Positions 51,243-60,945 are shown, numbered from the stretch's first letter. The stretch: DNA of 64,000 bases from JASBZA01 sp964392065 (GCA_964392065.1 CAYMOG010000005.1:8133-72132); one strand, 5' to 3'. Notes: a model not told the origin generated them from the sequence alone. A program made the numbers and translations.

Positions 51243-51757
51243 AGGTTTTGGAACCTAGGCAATACCAACTCTAAGCATTTATCATAGATATGAAGGCTAA
51301 TAAATAAAACTATAGTAGCTGGCCAACTCCAAGTACGCAATTGGAATATCCGTTCCATAATCGATACCATGGCTAGAATCATTAAGAGAAAATATAAAGA
51401 TTTGAGCAAAATGCTCAAGAATTTATGACTTACGTTTGGCCTATTAGAAAGTAATGTTTCTACGAAGACCTTGACGATAGGATATACTCCAAAAAACAAA
51501 AGAAAAGGAATACTATATTTGAAACCAACTGTAAATAAGGCAATTAGGCTTGTAAGTAAATAGACTAATAACGCTTCTTTGAGATTCCCCTTATGATAAG
51601 CAATGGCCACAGGTAATGAGGCAAAGAGATAGGCCAATAAATAGAGATTAGGCAATAGGTAAATCAATTGTAAGTTGACAATGGCAAATGCTGTCAGTAA
51701 GGCAAGTCTTGTGATCCGCCTAGTTCTATAACTACGCCGGTTTTCTTCCTCAGCCAT
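51239..51757 (-). CDS. Membrane protein of unknown function
   Basis: A 172-aa protein with a polar, basic N-terminus and four or five predicted transmembrane helices (about 17-37, 40-60, 64-85, 102-128 and 140-160). I do not recognise a family. It overlaps the end of the S11-like gene by 4 bp (convergent) and starts 4 bp after the J-domain gene, so it is probably the third gene of a DUF5685-J-domain-membrane protein run. Confidence 0.65.
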   Translation of the reverse strand: MAEEENRRSYRTRRITRLALLTAFAIVNLQLIYLLPNLYLLAYLFASLPVAIAYHKGNLKEALLVYLLTSLIALFTVGFKYSIPFLLFFGVYPIVKVFVETLLSNRPNVSHKFLSILLKSLYFLLMILAMVSIMERIFQLRTWSWPATIVLFISLHIYDKCLELVLPRFQNL

Positions 51758-51761
51758 ACAC

Positions 51762-52193
51762 TTAACACTCTGGCACGCAACAACTTAAACATGTATTTGC
51801 ACAGCATAATAGAGATATAGTATTACAACAGTCCGCATCCGATGTTCCACCAAAAGGACCTTGTTGATAGGGGTTTTGCCTATTCTGATAGGCTCCCCGA
51901 TTATATGGGTTCTGACCGAATGGTCCATAACCATATGGATTTTGTTGCTGTTGTTGCTGTCCCGTAGGACCTGTTTGACCATAATATTGTTGATTCTGGT
52001 TTGTAGACGTCAAACGGGCATAGGCTTCGTTAATCTCTTGCATTTTCTCTTTTGCCAATTCTTCGAGAGGATGCCCCTTATAACGATCAGGGTGGTATTG
52101 TTTCACCAACTTACGATATTGCGATTTGATCTCATCTTGACTGGCTCCAGGTTTCACGCCCAAGACTTCATATGGGTTACTTGTTCTCGCCAT
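51762..52193 (-). CDS. J-domain protein with Gln/Asn-rich linker and Cys-rich tail
   Basis: A 143-aa protein: a J domain (NPYEVLGVKPGASQDEIKSQYRKLVKQYHPDRYKG, with HPD), then a Gln/Asn/Gly/Tyr-rich low-complexity linker (about residues 65-118) and a cysteine-rich tail, DADCCNTISLLCCANTCLSCCVPEC, with nine cysteines in 25 residues. The tail could bind metal or form disulfides; neither is proven. This is not DnaJ, which lies at 40908-42038. It is cotranscribed with DUF5685 (9 bp away) and the membrane protein. Confidence 0.83.
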   Translation of the reverse strand: MARTSNPYEVLGVKPGASQDEIKSQYRKLVKQYHPDRYKGHPLEELAKEKMQEINEAYARLTSTNQNQQYYGQTGPTGQQQQQQNPYGYGPFGQNPYNRGAYQNRQNPYQQGPFGGTSDADCCNTISLLCCANTCLSCCVPEC

Positions 52194-52202
52194 CCTTATT
52201 TC

Positions 52203-53060
52203 CTACACTCTCATTAATTTTTTACCGGCAAAAATATCTTCACGGGTACTTGGTAGACCCATTTGAATGATATTCCCTAGTATAATCGCATCACGATAAA
52301 ACGGCAACAGTTGTCCAATTAAATCAATTTGTTCTTCATAATACAATAATTTCTCTTGTATAAGTTCAAGTGTCTCATGATTAGCTTGGGCCAATGGATT
52401 CCACTGCCCCTTTGCTTTATCATCTTCTCTATCCTCGACAGCATCCATGGTATAGATCCAGCGTCCCATAAATCCTGCTAATAGAATCATTGCCTGCCTC
52501 GTATTGGCTTCGACTTCGGGTTTCACAGGTGCTAGGGCCATAATGGCTTCCATCAGCATAGCAAAAGGCTCAGTCGCCCTCTCTATTGTCACTTGGTCTG
52601 GAGACATTTTTTCTAATTGCTTCTGCTTAACTAAGTTTTCTTGAATGGCCGCTTCGAGATCAGGGTATTTTTCTGTTGCTTTGGCCTTGGCCTTACGATA
52701 GGCAGCGCGCATTGTTTGGCTCAGGACTACTTTATCCTTATCTTGGATGTTATCTTCGAACTTATAATAAGCTAGAAGCACCGCTGCAGCTGCCGTAAAC
52801 TCTAAAACATGAGAAGGGTTTGCAACCGGTAATTTCTGGCCGGGATGAAACATACAAGAGTCCAAAGCTTGTCCATATTCTTCCCCTTCTAACGCCAGTA
52901 AGAATAGGGCCAAGAAAGTCATATCGTATGTTGTGGCGAAGCGGGGAAGCTGACCGTAATTTCGACTGATTGTTTTACACAATCCACAATAAATAGAACG
53001 GTAACGAGAAAACTCTCTTAACTTCAACTCAGGCTTATAGGGTCTTATATAACCGAACAT
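52203..53060 (-). CDS. DUF5685 family protein
   Basis: A 285-aa soluble protein. MFGYIRPYKPELKLREFSRYRSIYCGLCKTISRNYG is the DUF5685 hallmark, with its CxxC, and later CMFHP and an all-helical body with TYDMTFLALFLLAL. No function is known. The residues 50-280 resemble helical enzyme-like folds, but I cannot assign an activity. Start at ATG 53060: GGAG lies 6-7 nt upstream; the frame's first ATG is four codons earlier without a better site. It is first in the run with the J-domain gene and divergent from gltX. Confidence 0.85.
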   Translation of the reverse strand: MFGYIRPYKPELKLREFSRYRSIYCGLCKTISRNYGQLPRFATTYDMTFLALFLLALEGEEYGQALDSCMFHPGQKLPVANPSHVLEFTAAAAVLLAYYKFEDNIQDKDKVVLSQTMRAAYRKAKAKATEKYPDLEAAIQENLVKQKQLEKMSPDQVTIERATEPFAMLMEAIMALAPVKPEVEANTRQAMILLAGFMGRWIYTMDAVEDREDDKAKGQWNPLAQANHETLELIQEKLLYYEEQIDLIGQLLPFYRDAIILGNIIQMGLPSTREDIFAGKKLMRV

Positions 53061-53158
53061 GATTTTCTCCATTCTTCATCGTGAAACGTTGCTAGTATGT
53101 TAGAATAAATAGAATATAATTACAAATAATTATTTTAAATGTTTAAGGAGATTTCTGC

Positions 53159-54637
53159 ATGTCTTTACATCACATTCGTACCCGTTTTGCCCCCTCACCT
53201 ACTGGATTTATGCATATTGGAAACCTACGTACCGCCTTGTTTGAGTATTTGGTGGCCAAAGCCAAGAACGGCGACTTCGTTTTACGGATTGAGGATACCG
53301 ATCAGGGACGACTCGTTGAAGGTTCATTAGATAAAATATATAAGACTATGGCTATAGCCGGTTTACAACATGATGAAGGTCCAGATATAGGTGGCCAATA
53401 TGGGCCCTATGTTCAGTCAGAACGTCTTTCTTCCTATAGAGGCTTTGCAACTGAGCTTGTTGAAAAAGGAGAGGCCTACTATTGTTTCTGCTCACCAGAA
53501 CGTTTAGAGAAGCTTCACCAAGAGCAAAGAGATAAGCAAGAAGATTTCATCGGTTACGATGGATACTGTCGTGCTCTGGATCCATCTGAGGCGAAAGCTA
53601 GAGTCGATGCCGGAGAAGCCCATGTTATTAGACAGAAAATGCCTAGAGAAGGGAATACATCCTATGATGATGCTGTGTTCGGCACCATCGAAGTCGAAAA
53701 CAAAACTCTAGAAGATCAAGTACTCTTGAAGTCCGATGGCTTCCCTACCTACAATTTCGCCAATGTGGTAGATGACCATGCCATGGAAATTTCTCATGTG
53801 GTACGCGGAAGTGAATATCTCTCCTCTACCCCCAAATATATTTTGCTCTATAAAGCCTTCGGCTACGAAGTTCCTGTTTTCGTTCATCTCCCCTTAATTC
53901 TTGGAGCTGATGGTCAGAAACTGTCGAAACGCCATGGCGCAACTTCTTTTGAAGAACTCTTAGAACAAGGCTACTTACCTGAAGCTATTATCAATTATCT
54001 AGGCTTACTCGGCTGGGCACCTAAGAGCACAAGAGAACTCTTTACGTTAAAGGATTTAATTGAACATTTTAACATCGAAGGCATATCGAAATCACCCGCT
54101 GTATTTGATGAGAATAAATTAATCTGGTTTAACGAGCAGTATTTACACAAGATGTCTGACGAAGAGTTTCTAGAAGTTGCAAGACCTTATATTGATGAAG
54201 TCTTGCCCGATTTAGAAGACGAAAAACGCAATCATATTGTGGAACTCATTAAAAATCGCACTTCTCGCTTAACAGATATCCCTACCCAATTGGCTTTTCT
54301 CTATGGTGTTTTTGTTGTCGATGCCTCTATGTTTGTGCATAAAAAATCAAAATCATCTCTCGAGAGTAGTGCTACCATTATTCAAGATTTCCTGACGATT
54401 TTCAAAAATTTAGAATGGGATAAAGAATCTTTACACCAGAGCATGATTGCATACGCTGAAGAGAAAGAGTTGAAAAATGGAACGGTCATGTGGCCACTTC
54501 GTATTGGAGCGGGTGGTCAATTGGTGACACCTGGCGGTGCATCGGATGTTTTATTATTATTAGGTAGAGAGCGGGCTTTGGCCAATTTAGAACATAGCTT
54601 AGAAATTATAATTAAGGCACGACAGGAGGAAGCATAA
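53159..54637 (+). CDS. gltX: Glutamyl-tRNA synthetase
   Basis: Charges tRNA-Glu; 492 aa. The class I motifs are present: APSPTGFMHIGNLRTALFEY (HIGH as HIGN) and LSKRHGATS (KMSKS as KLSKR). The C-terminal anticodon-binding region follows PAVFDENKLIWFNEQYLHKM. AAGGAG stands 8 nt before the ATG. Its stop overlaps the glnS start (TAATG). With a GlnRS next door this enzyme is probably the discriminating type, though clostridial genomes often carry both GlnRS and GatCAB. Confidence 0.96.
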   Translation: MSLHHIRTRFAPSPTGFMHIGNLRTALFEYLVAKAKNGDFVLRIEDTDQGRLVEGSLDKIYKTMAIAGLQHDEGPDIGGQYGPYVQSERLSSYRGFATELVEKGEAYYCFCSPERLEKLHQEQRDKQEDFIGYDGYCRALDPSEAKARVDAGEAHVIRQKMPREGNTSYDDAVFGTIEVENKTLEDQVLLKSDGFPTYNFANVVDDHAMEISHVVRGSEYLSSTPKYILLYKAFGYEVPVFVHLPLILGADGQKLSKRHGATSFEELLEQGYLPEAIINYLGLLGWAPKSTRELFTLKDLIEHFNIEGISKSPAVFDENKLIWFNEQYLHKMSDEEFLEVARPYIDEVLPDLEDEKRNHIVELIKNRTSRLTDIPTQLAFLYGVFVVDASMFVHKKSKSSLESSATIIQDFLTIFKNLEWDKESLHQSMIAYAEEKELKNGTVMWPLRIGAGGQLVTPGGASDVLLLLGRERALANLEHSLEIIIKARQEEA

Positions 54638-56343
54638 TGCAAAATAATAGATTAGATCAAGAACGTTTAGATGAAATCCAGAATGAAGGTACCCACTTCA
54701 TAGAAGATTTCATTATTGAGGATCTAAGACCCGGTGGTGAATATGAAGGAATGGTTGTCCATACGAGGTTCCCACCCGAACCCAACGGTTATCTCCACAT
54801 AGGGCATGCAAAAGCCATTATCATAAACTTCGGTATTGCTGAACGCTTCAATGGAAAATGCAATCTACGTATGGATGATACCAATCCTGTCAAAGAAGAT
54901 GATGAGTATGTTCGTCAAATCCAAAGAGATATTCACTGGTTAGGATTCGATTGGGAGAATCGCTTCTTCCATGCTTCAGATTATTTCGATGCCATGTATG
55001 GCTTCGCTGAAGAACTTATTGAACAAGGCTTAGCTTATGTGGATGAACAATCAGCAGAGGAAATTCGTGAAACCCGTGGTACGCTAACAAGCCCTGGAAC
55101 CAATAGTCCATATCGTGATCGACCTATAGAGGCAAATCTTGAACGTTTCCGCCAGATGAAAGCGGGAGAATTTCCAGATGGTGCTATGGTATTACGCGCC
55201 AAAATTGATATGGCCTCAGGCAATATGAATATGAGAGATCCTGTCCTCTATCGCATAAGTCATGCAAGTCATCATCAAACGGGAGACACATGGAAAATAT
55301 ACCCTATGTATGATTTCGCCCATCCTATTGAAGATGCCATGGAGCATATCACCCATTCCCTATGTAGCATAGAGTTTGAAGACCATAGACCTCTATACAA
55401 TTGGGTAAGAGACCATGTCTCTGTACCTTCTAAACCTAGACAAATTGAATTCGCAAGACTTGGCATGAATTACACGATGATGAGTAAGCGTAAACTCCGT
55501 GCTCTAGTAGAAGAAGGTATAGTCGATGGATGGGATGACCCTAGAATGCCAACGATTACGGGATTACGCCGCAGAGGATTTACGCCTTCTTCTCTACGTA
55601 CTTTCATTGAGAAATTAGGAGTGTCCAAGGTTCCTAATGTTGTAGATTATGCGTTCTTAGAATTCTGCTTAAGAGATGAATTAAACAACACGGCCAAACG
55701 CGCCATGGCTGTATTAAGACCTATTGCTCTGGAAATAGAAAATTATCCAGAAGGCCAAGTGGAAGAGTTAGAAGTTCCCAATCATCCTGGTAATCCGGAC
55801 ATGGGAAATCGTCTCATTACTTTTTCGAAACATCTGTGGATTGATGAAGACGACTTCATGGAAGAACCTGTAAGTAAGTATAAGCGACTCTATCCTGGAA
55901 ACGAAGTTCGCCTAAACTCTGCTTATCTTGTTACTTGTACAGGATTTGACAAAGATGAGAATGGCAATATAACCAAAGTCTACGCAAGTTATGATCCTGA
56001 AACCAAGGGTGGTAGTGCTCCCGATGGTCGCAAAGTTCGAGGCACAATCCACTGGTTAGACCAGAGTACCGCATTGGATGCAGAAGTAAGGTTATATGAC
56101 CGTCTCTTCACAGCTGAAGAACCTGACCAAGAAGAAGATTATCATAATGTTGTAAATCCAGACTCTCTAGAAATTCTATCCGGAGCTAAAGTTGAGAAGT
56201 CTCTAGCTTCAGCTAAACCTGAAGAAAACTATCAATTTATGCGCAAAGGCTTCTTCTGCCGGGATAATCGTGAAGAGAACCAAGATAAACTGGTTTTCAA
56301 TCGTTCTGTAAGTTTAAGAGATAGCTTCAAACTTCCGAAATAA
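54637..56343 (+). CDS. glnS: Glutaminyl-tRNA synthetase
   Basis: Charges tRNA-Gln directly; 568 aa. RFPPEPNGYLHIGHAKAIIINFGIAE carries HIGH, MSKRKLRALVEEG carries the KMSKS equivalent (MMSKR), and the C-terminal beta-barrel domains are complete. The PPEPNGY motif separates it from GluRS. It starts at the last base of gltX, so the pair is translated together. It ends at a bidirectional terminator shared with the ABC operon. Confidence 0.97.
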   Translation: MQNNRLDQERLDEIQNEGTHFIEDFIIEDLRPGGEYEGMVVHTRFPPEPNGYLHIGHAKAIIINFGIAERFNGKCNLRMDDTNPVKEDDEYVRQIQRDIHWLGFDWENRFFHASDYFDAMYGFAEELIEQGLAYVDEQSAEEIRETRGTLTSPGTNSPYRDRPIEANLERFRQMKAGEFPDGAMVLRAKIDMASGNMNMRDPVLYRISHASHHQTGDTWKIYPMYDFAHPIEDAMEHITHSLCSIEFEDHRPLYNWVRDHVSVPSKPRQIEFARLGMNYTMMSKRKLRALVEEGIVDGWDDPRMPTITGLRRRGFTPSSLRTFIEKLGVSKVPNVVDYAFLEFCLRDELNNTAKRAMAVLRPIALEIENYPEGQVEELEVPNHPGNPDMGNRLITFSKHLWIDEDDFMEEPVSKYKRLYPGNEVRLNSAYLVTCTGFDKDENGNITKVYASYDPETKGGSAPDGRKVRGTIHWLDQSTALDAEVRLYDRLFTAEEPDQEEDYHNVVNPDSLEILSGAKVEKSLASAKPEENYQFMRKGFFCRDNREENQDKLVFNRSVSLRDSFKLPK

Positions 56344-56352
56344 TTAGTAGCC

Positions 56353-56378
56353 AAAGCCACCTCCAAAGGTGGCTTTTT
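56353..56378. terminator. Bidirectional terminator between glnS and the ABC exporter operon
   Basis: AAAGCCACCT (56353-56362) pairs with AGGTGGCTTT (56367-56376) and is followed by TTTTT on the plus strand. On the minus strand the stop codon of the ABC gene (56377-56379) abuts the stem, so the same hairpin ends both convergent units. Confidence 0.9.
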
Positions 56379-58089
56379 AGCTGTGATATAAACTATAGTA
56401 GAAACCTTTCTTGGCCATGAGTTCCTGATGATTTCCAGTTTCAATAATCTGCCCCTTATGCATAACAAGAATGACGTCGGCTTCTCTTATCGTTGATAAA
56501 CGGTGGGCAATTATAAATGCAGTTCTTCCCTCCATTAAGCGCAAGAAACTCTCTTGTACTAAGACTTCTGTCCTCGTATCGATATTGGACGTTGCCTCAT
56601 CTAGAATAAGTAACGAGGGTTTACTTAACATTACGCGTGCTATCGTAAGGAGCTGCTTCTGACCAGAAGATAGACTATCTCCAGAATCTTCAAGTTTCGT
56701 ATCATAGCCCTGGGGCATCTGCATGATGAAGTTATGGGCATGGGCTTGTTTGGCCGCATCTAGAATTTCTTCTCTTGTAGCGCCTTCCTTCCCGTAGGCA
56801 ATATTATCCGCAATACTTCCTCCGAAGAGCCACGTCTCTTGTAAAACCATACCGAAATGCGATCTAAGATTTTCTCGTGATACTTGAGCAATATCTTGTC
56901 CATCTATGTAAATTGCTCCAGAATCTAATTCGTAAAACCGCATAAGCAAATTTACAATTGTAGTTTTACCTGCACCCGTAGGTCCTACAATGGCAACCGT
57001 TTGCCTAGGTAATATCTCCATTGAAAAATTCTCAATAAGAGGCTTATCGGGTACGTAAGAAAACTCTACGGCCTCAAATTGGAAACTTCCCGCTTCTAAC
57101 TTGAGTTCTTGCTTATGCTCTTCTTCTGGCTCAGTTTCTTCATCTAATAAAGTGAAAATCCTCTCTGCAGACGCTAATCCTTCTTGAACTTGTGTCATAA
57201 CGGCAGTTAGTTCATTAATAGGTTTAGCATATTGAAGTGCATAATTTAAAAATGCAGAAATATCTCCAATGCTTAATCTACCGAGGGAAGCCAATGCTGA
57301 GCTAATGACACCAACTAATACATACGTTACATTGTTTACGAAACGTGTGCCGGGATTCGTTAGAGAGGACGCAAACTGGGCCTTCTTACCTATTACATAT
57401 AACTCTTGATTTAATTGATCATAGGTCTCTTGTGCACCCGGTTCCCCACCGAAAACACGAAGTAATTTTTGGCCTTCGATCATTTCTTCTGCGTGTCCCT
57501 GGAGCTTAGCCGTTTTTCTAGACTGGTCCATAAAATATTGATGGGATTTACGCGCAATGACACTCGTAATGATAAAGGTAAAGGGCGTCAGGAGTAAGAC
57601 AACCAGAGCTATCATCGGCTGAATCATAAACATTGCTATAATGGAGCCTAGTAAAATGATACTGCCACTAAATATTTGTGTGAATATCTGTTGTACTGCT
57701 TGATTTATTTTCTCCACATCGTTCGTTAGAAGATTTATCATCTCCCCCCTTGAATTTGTATCGAAAAATGACATAGGCAATCGACTCATATGGAAGAAGG
57801 CGTCTTCTCTAATCCTTGTACTTGTTCGATTGCTAATTTTCCCTACACCTATTCCTTGGAGAAGAGAAAAAACAAAGATGAGAACATACACGATTAACAG
57901 TATTACAATTAGAATATTTGTATTCATACTATTTCCAGGTAACATTGTATTCAAGATTTGCCCTAGAATGTATGGAGAAAGAATCTGTAATAATGCAGCC
58001 AGAATACTCATAACTATTACCAGCAAAATAGTTCTTCTATCTGCTTTTGAATAGTACAAAATACGTTTAAACGTTTGCCAATTACCCAT
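56377..58089 (-). CDS. ABC exporter half-transporter (permease-ATPase), canonical site
   Basis: A 570-aa fused permease/ATPase of the heterodimeric exporter group. Six transmembrane segments occupy about residues 15-310. The ATPase has Walker A GPTGAGKTTIVNLL, Q-loop VLQETWLFGG, signature SLSSGQKQLL, Walker B plus catalytic Glu LLILDEATSNIDTRTE, and H-loop AFIIAHRLSTI. It overlaps its partner by 8 bp. The partner has a degenerate Walker B site, so this subunit probably supplies the functional ATP site. Substrate unknown; multidrug or lipid-type export is typical. Confidence 0.88.
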   Translation of the reverse strand: MGNWQTFKRILYYSKADRRTILLVIVMSILAALLQILSPYILGQILNTMLPGNSMNTNILIVILLIVYVLIFVFSLLQGIGVGKISNRTSTRIREDAFFHMSRLPMSFFDTNSRGEMINLLTNDVEKINQAVQQIFTQIFSGSIILLGSIIAMFMIQPMIALVVLLLTPFTFIITSVIARKSHQYFMDQSRKTAKLQGHAEEMIEGQKLLRVFGGEPGAQETYDQLNQELYVIGKKAQFASSLTNPGTRFVNNVTYVLVGVISSALASLGRLSIGDISAFLNYALQYAKPINELTAVMTQVQEGLASAERIFTLLDEETEPEEEHKQELKLEAGSFQFEAVEFSYVPDKPLIENFSMEILPRQTVAIVGPTGAGKTTIVNLLMRFYELDSGAIYIDGQDIAQVSRENLRSHFGMVLQETWLFGGSIADNIAYGKEGATREEILDAAKQAHAHNFIMQMPQGYDTKLEDSGDSLSSGQKQLLTIARVMLSKPSLLILDEATSNIDTRTEVLVQESFLRLMEGRTAFIIAHRLSTIREADVILVMHKGQIIETGNHQELMAKKGFYYSLYHS

Positions 58090-59875
58090 CCCTTTCCTCC
58101 TCTCTTGTAAGCTGAGAGGCTTGTATTTCTTGATAGATAGGATTATTTGCTAGGAGCTCTTCATGCGTTCCTTCTCCTACCAAACACCCTTCTTCTAAAA
58201 CTAAAATTCTTTTCGCCTGTTGAAGTGTATGGATACGTTGAGAAATAAATATTAGTGTTTTATTTCTGTAGTATTTTTGTAGGTTCTCCATTAATTGACG
58301 TTCTGTTTTATAGTCCAGAGCGGACATACTATCATCCATGATAAGGATTTCTGGAGAACGTAAAATAGCACGGGCAATGGTAAGGCGTTGTCTTTGGCCA
58401 CCACTAAAATTACGTCCAGACCGTTCAACTTTATGGTCTAATCCATCTTCGAGTTGCATTACGAACTCTTGTCCTTGGGCGATTTCTAATGCCTGCCAGA
58501 GTTTTTCGTCTGACACCTTCTCTTCTAATCCGAGTGTTAAGTTCGATCGTATCGTTCCTTGTAATAGCTCTATTTTCTGGGGTACATAGCCTATAGTTTT
58601 AGAGATAACTTGCCGCGAATAAGATCTAATATCTCTACCTTGTAGAAAAACAATACCTTCTTGAGGATCATAGAGTCGTTGCATAATGCGTGCGAGGCTG
58701 CTTTTGCCCGAACCCGTTGAACCAATAATTCCTATAAAACTCCCAGGATAAATTTCTAAATCAATTTTATTGAGAACGGGTCTTGCTTCAGTATCATAGG
58801 CATAGCTCAGATTTTTTAGCTCAAGGATACATGCCTTATTTTCTGAATAAATCGGTTTATCTAGAAGTTCTAAGTCTTCTTCTTGTGACAAAACCTCTTC
58901 TAATCGTTCCATAGCACTAAGTGTTCTTGGCACGGCCAAAACTAAGTTGGCTGTTACCGTCATCGCAAGAAGCACTTGTGTGAAATAACTAATTAGAGCA
59001 ATCATCTCTCCTGGCAATACAACACCACTTCCTACTAATTGCTGCCCCCAATATAGAGCAATAATGATGGCCAAATTCACGACAACGACCGTACCTGGAT
59101 TCATAAACGCCGAGATTCTTGCGGCTCTTTCTAGATGCTGGTTAACTTTTGTATTACTTCCTTGGAAATATTTTCTCTCATGTTCTGAACGATTAAATGC
59201 ACGAATGATTCTAACACCAGAAAAATGGTCTGAAATTAATCGCCCAAGCTTATCGGTACCCGTTTGGGCTAATCGAATTTCCGGAACAGATTTCTTCACA
59301 ATAACCATGAGGATTAGTGCTGCTAGAATAATTGATAAAACTAATAAAAAAGCTATTCGAGGTGAAATAGTAAAGGCCATAATACTACCACCCAGAGCTA
59401 GAAACGGAGCTCTAAAGAATAAACGAATAAACATTGCCACGGCATATTGTATATGTACCACATCAGGTCCTAATCTATTGGTAAGCGTGTTTGTACCTAA
59501 GTGGTCTAACTGACGGTAGGATAAGTTCTGAATCTTTTGGAACAAGGCTTGCCTCACTAGAGTACCAACCCCTTGAGAAGCCGTAGCTGCCAAATATTGG
59601 CAGGTAAAAGAAAATAAAACACTTACGAGCACAATAAGCAGAAGTATGATTCCCGCTCGGATAAAGAAGCCCATATCACCTTGCCGAAACATGGCCTGAT
59701 CTATAACATAAGCCATAAATAATGGCATGAAGAGCTCAAGAATCGCTTCCACCATCTTAGCAAGAGGTCCGAATATTAAGTGTTTCCGATAAGGTTTAAG
59801 ATAGGGAAACAGAAAACGTAGGGGAGATTTTTTCTCTCTATTTATGTCCCGATCTAAATGCCTCTCATTCTCCAT
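58082..59875 (-). CDS. ABC exporter half-transporter with degenerate Walker B
   Basis: A 597-aa partner of the preceding gene. Six transmembrane helices (about residues 25-310) precede an ATPase with Walker A GSTGSGKSSLARIM, signature FSGGQRQRL and H-loop LIFISQRIHTL (a Gln replaces the usual Ala-His). Walker B reads EILIMDDSMSALD, so the catalytic Glu is Asp, as in the degenerate half of TM287/288-type heterodimers. Start at ATG 59875, with GGAAGG 8 nt upstream; a longer frame reaches 59998 but overlaps ispG more. It begins inside the end of ispG (11 bp overlap). Confidence 0.87.
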   Translation of the reverse strand: MENERHLDRDINREKKSPLRFLFPYLKPYRKHLIFGPLAKMVEAILELFMPLFMAYVIDQAMFRQGDMGFFIRAGIILLLIVLVSVLFSFTCQYLAATASQGVGTLVRQALFQKIQNLSYRQLDHLGTNTLTNRLGPDVVHIQYAVAMFIRLFFRAPFLALGGSIMAFTISPRIAFLLVLSIILAALILMVIVKKSVPEIRLAQTGTDKLGRLISDHFSGVRIIRAFNRSEHERKYFQGSNTKVNQHLERAARISAFMNPGTVVVVNLAIIIALYWGQQLVGSGVVLPGEMIALISYFTQVLLAMTVTANLVLAVPRTLSAMERLEEVLSQEEDLELLDKPIYSENKACILELKNLSYAYDTEARPVLNKIDLEIYPGSFIGIIGSTGSGKSSLARIMQRLYDPQEGIVFLQGRDIRSYSRQVISKTIGYVPQKIELLQGTIRSNLTLGLEEKVSDEKLWQALEIAQGQEFVMQLEDGLDHKVERSGRNFSGGQRQRLTIARAILRSPEILIMDDSMSALDYKTERQLMENLQKYYRNKTLIFISQRIHTLQQAKRILVLEEGCLVGEGTHEELLANNPIYQEIQASQLTREEERDG

Positions 59876-60941
59876 GCTGTTCGCCTTCCATATAAGCAAG
59901 GATTTCTTCTTTAAGAACAGTGACAATATCATCTTGAGGGATTTTCCGAATGATTTCTCCTTTTCTAAACAACAGAGCGGAGTCTTTGCCGCCTGCAACT
60001 CCTACATCGGCTCTCGAAGCCTCCTGGGGTCCATTTACTGCGCAGCCCATAACCGCGACGGTAATATTTGTCTTCTTATCTGCTAAGAAGGCTTCGATTT
60101 CTCTTGTTACGGGTAACATATCATACTGAAGTCTTCCACACGTCGGACAAGAAATGAGATCTGCAACATCATCCATCAAATGAAAAGATTTAAGCAGAGT
60201 TTTAGCGACTTGAATCTCATCGACAGGATCAGAAGATATAGATACTCTTATCGTATCGCCAATCCCTTCATAGAGTAATAGACCTAGTGCAGCCGATGAC
60301 TTAACCGAAGAATATAGTAACGTTCCTGCTTCGGTTACCCCTAAATGCAAGGGGTATGGAAAAATCTTAGCTGCGAGACGATACGCTTCAATAGTCAAGG
60401 GTACTTCTGAAGACTTAAAGGATAAAACCAAATCTTCAAACCCTTCACTTTCCATAGTCTCGACTTGAGCCCTGGCGCTCTCTACCATAGCTTCTGGAGT
60501 AGGACCACCGTATCTCGCTAAGATATCTTGTGGTAATGAGCCACTGTTAACTCCAATACGAATAGGTAAATGATGGTCTTTACATGCTCTGATCACAGTC
60601 TTGACTCGATCTATAGATCCAATATTCCCAGGATTTATACGGAGTTTATCTACACCTGCTTCCGCCGCAAGCAAGGCTAAGCGGTAATTAAAATGAATAT
60701 CTGCTACAAGAGGACAATGTACTTCTTTCTTAATTTGTTCAATTGCTCTGGCATCCTCTTCGTCTAAAACTGCTAAACGGACAATTTCACATCCTGCAGT
60801 CTGCAGTGCTTTAATTTGTTGAACAGTAGCCTCCACATCCTTCGTTTTCGTATTGGTCATCGATTGGATTACTACTTTATTTTGTCCACCAATTTGCAAA
60901 TCACCCACTTGAACGGGTCTTGTTTTCTCTCTATGTAACAT
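59865..60941 (-). CDS. ispG: 4-hydroxy-3-methylbut-2-enyl diphosphate synthase
   Basis: Iron-sulfur enzyme of the MEP pathway converting MEcPP to HMBPP; 358 aa. TRPVQVGDLQIGGQNKVVIQSMTNT opens the TIM barrel, DIHFNYRLALLAAEAGVDKLRINPGNIG is the family's core segment, and SCPTCGR plus MGCAVNGPQEA hold the 4Fe-4S cysteines. It follows ispH by 4 bp and overlaps the ABC gene by 11 bp, so it is the link between the terminal MEP enzymes and the exporter. Confidence 0.97.
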   Translation of the reverse strand: MLHREKTRPVQVGDLQIGGQNKVVIQSMTNTKTKDVEATVQQIKALQTAGCEIVRLAVLDEEDARAIEQIKKEVHCPLVADIHFNYRLALLAAEAGVDKLRINPGNIGSIDRVKTVIRACKDHHLPIRIGVNSGSLPQDILARYGGPTPEAMVESARAQVETMESEGFEDLVLSFKSSEVPLTIEAYRLAAKIFPYPLHLGVTEAGTLLYSSVKSSAALGLLLYEGIGDTIRVSISSDPVDEIQVAKTLLKSFHLMDDVADLISCPTCGRLQYDMLPVTREIEAFLADKKTNITVAVMGCAVNGPQEASRADVGVAGGKDSALLFRKGEIIRKIPQDDIVTVLKEEILAYMEGEQHGE

Positions 60942-60945
60942 ATAT

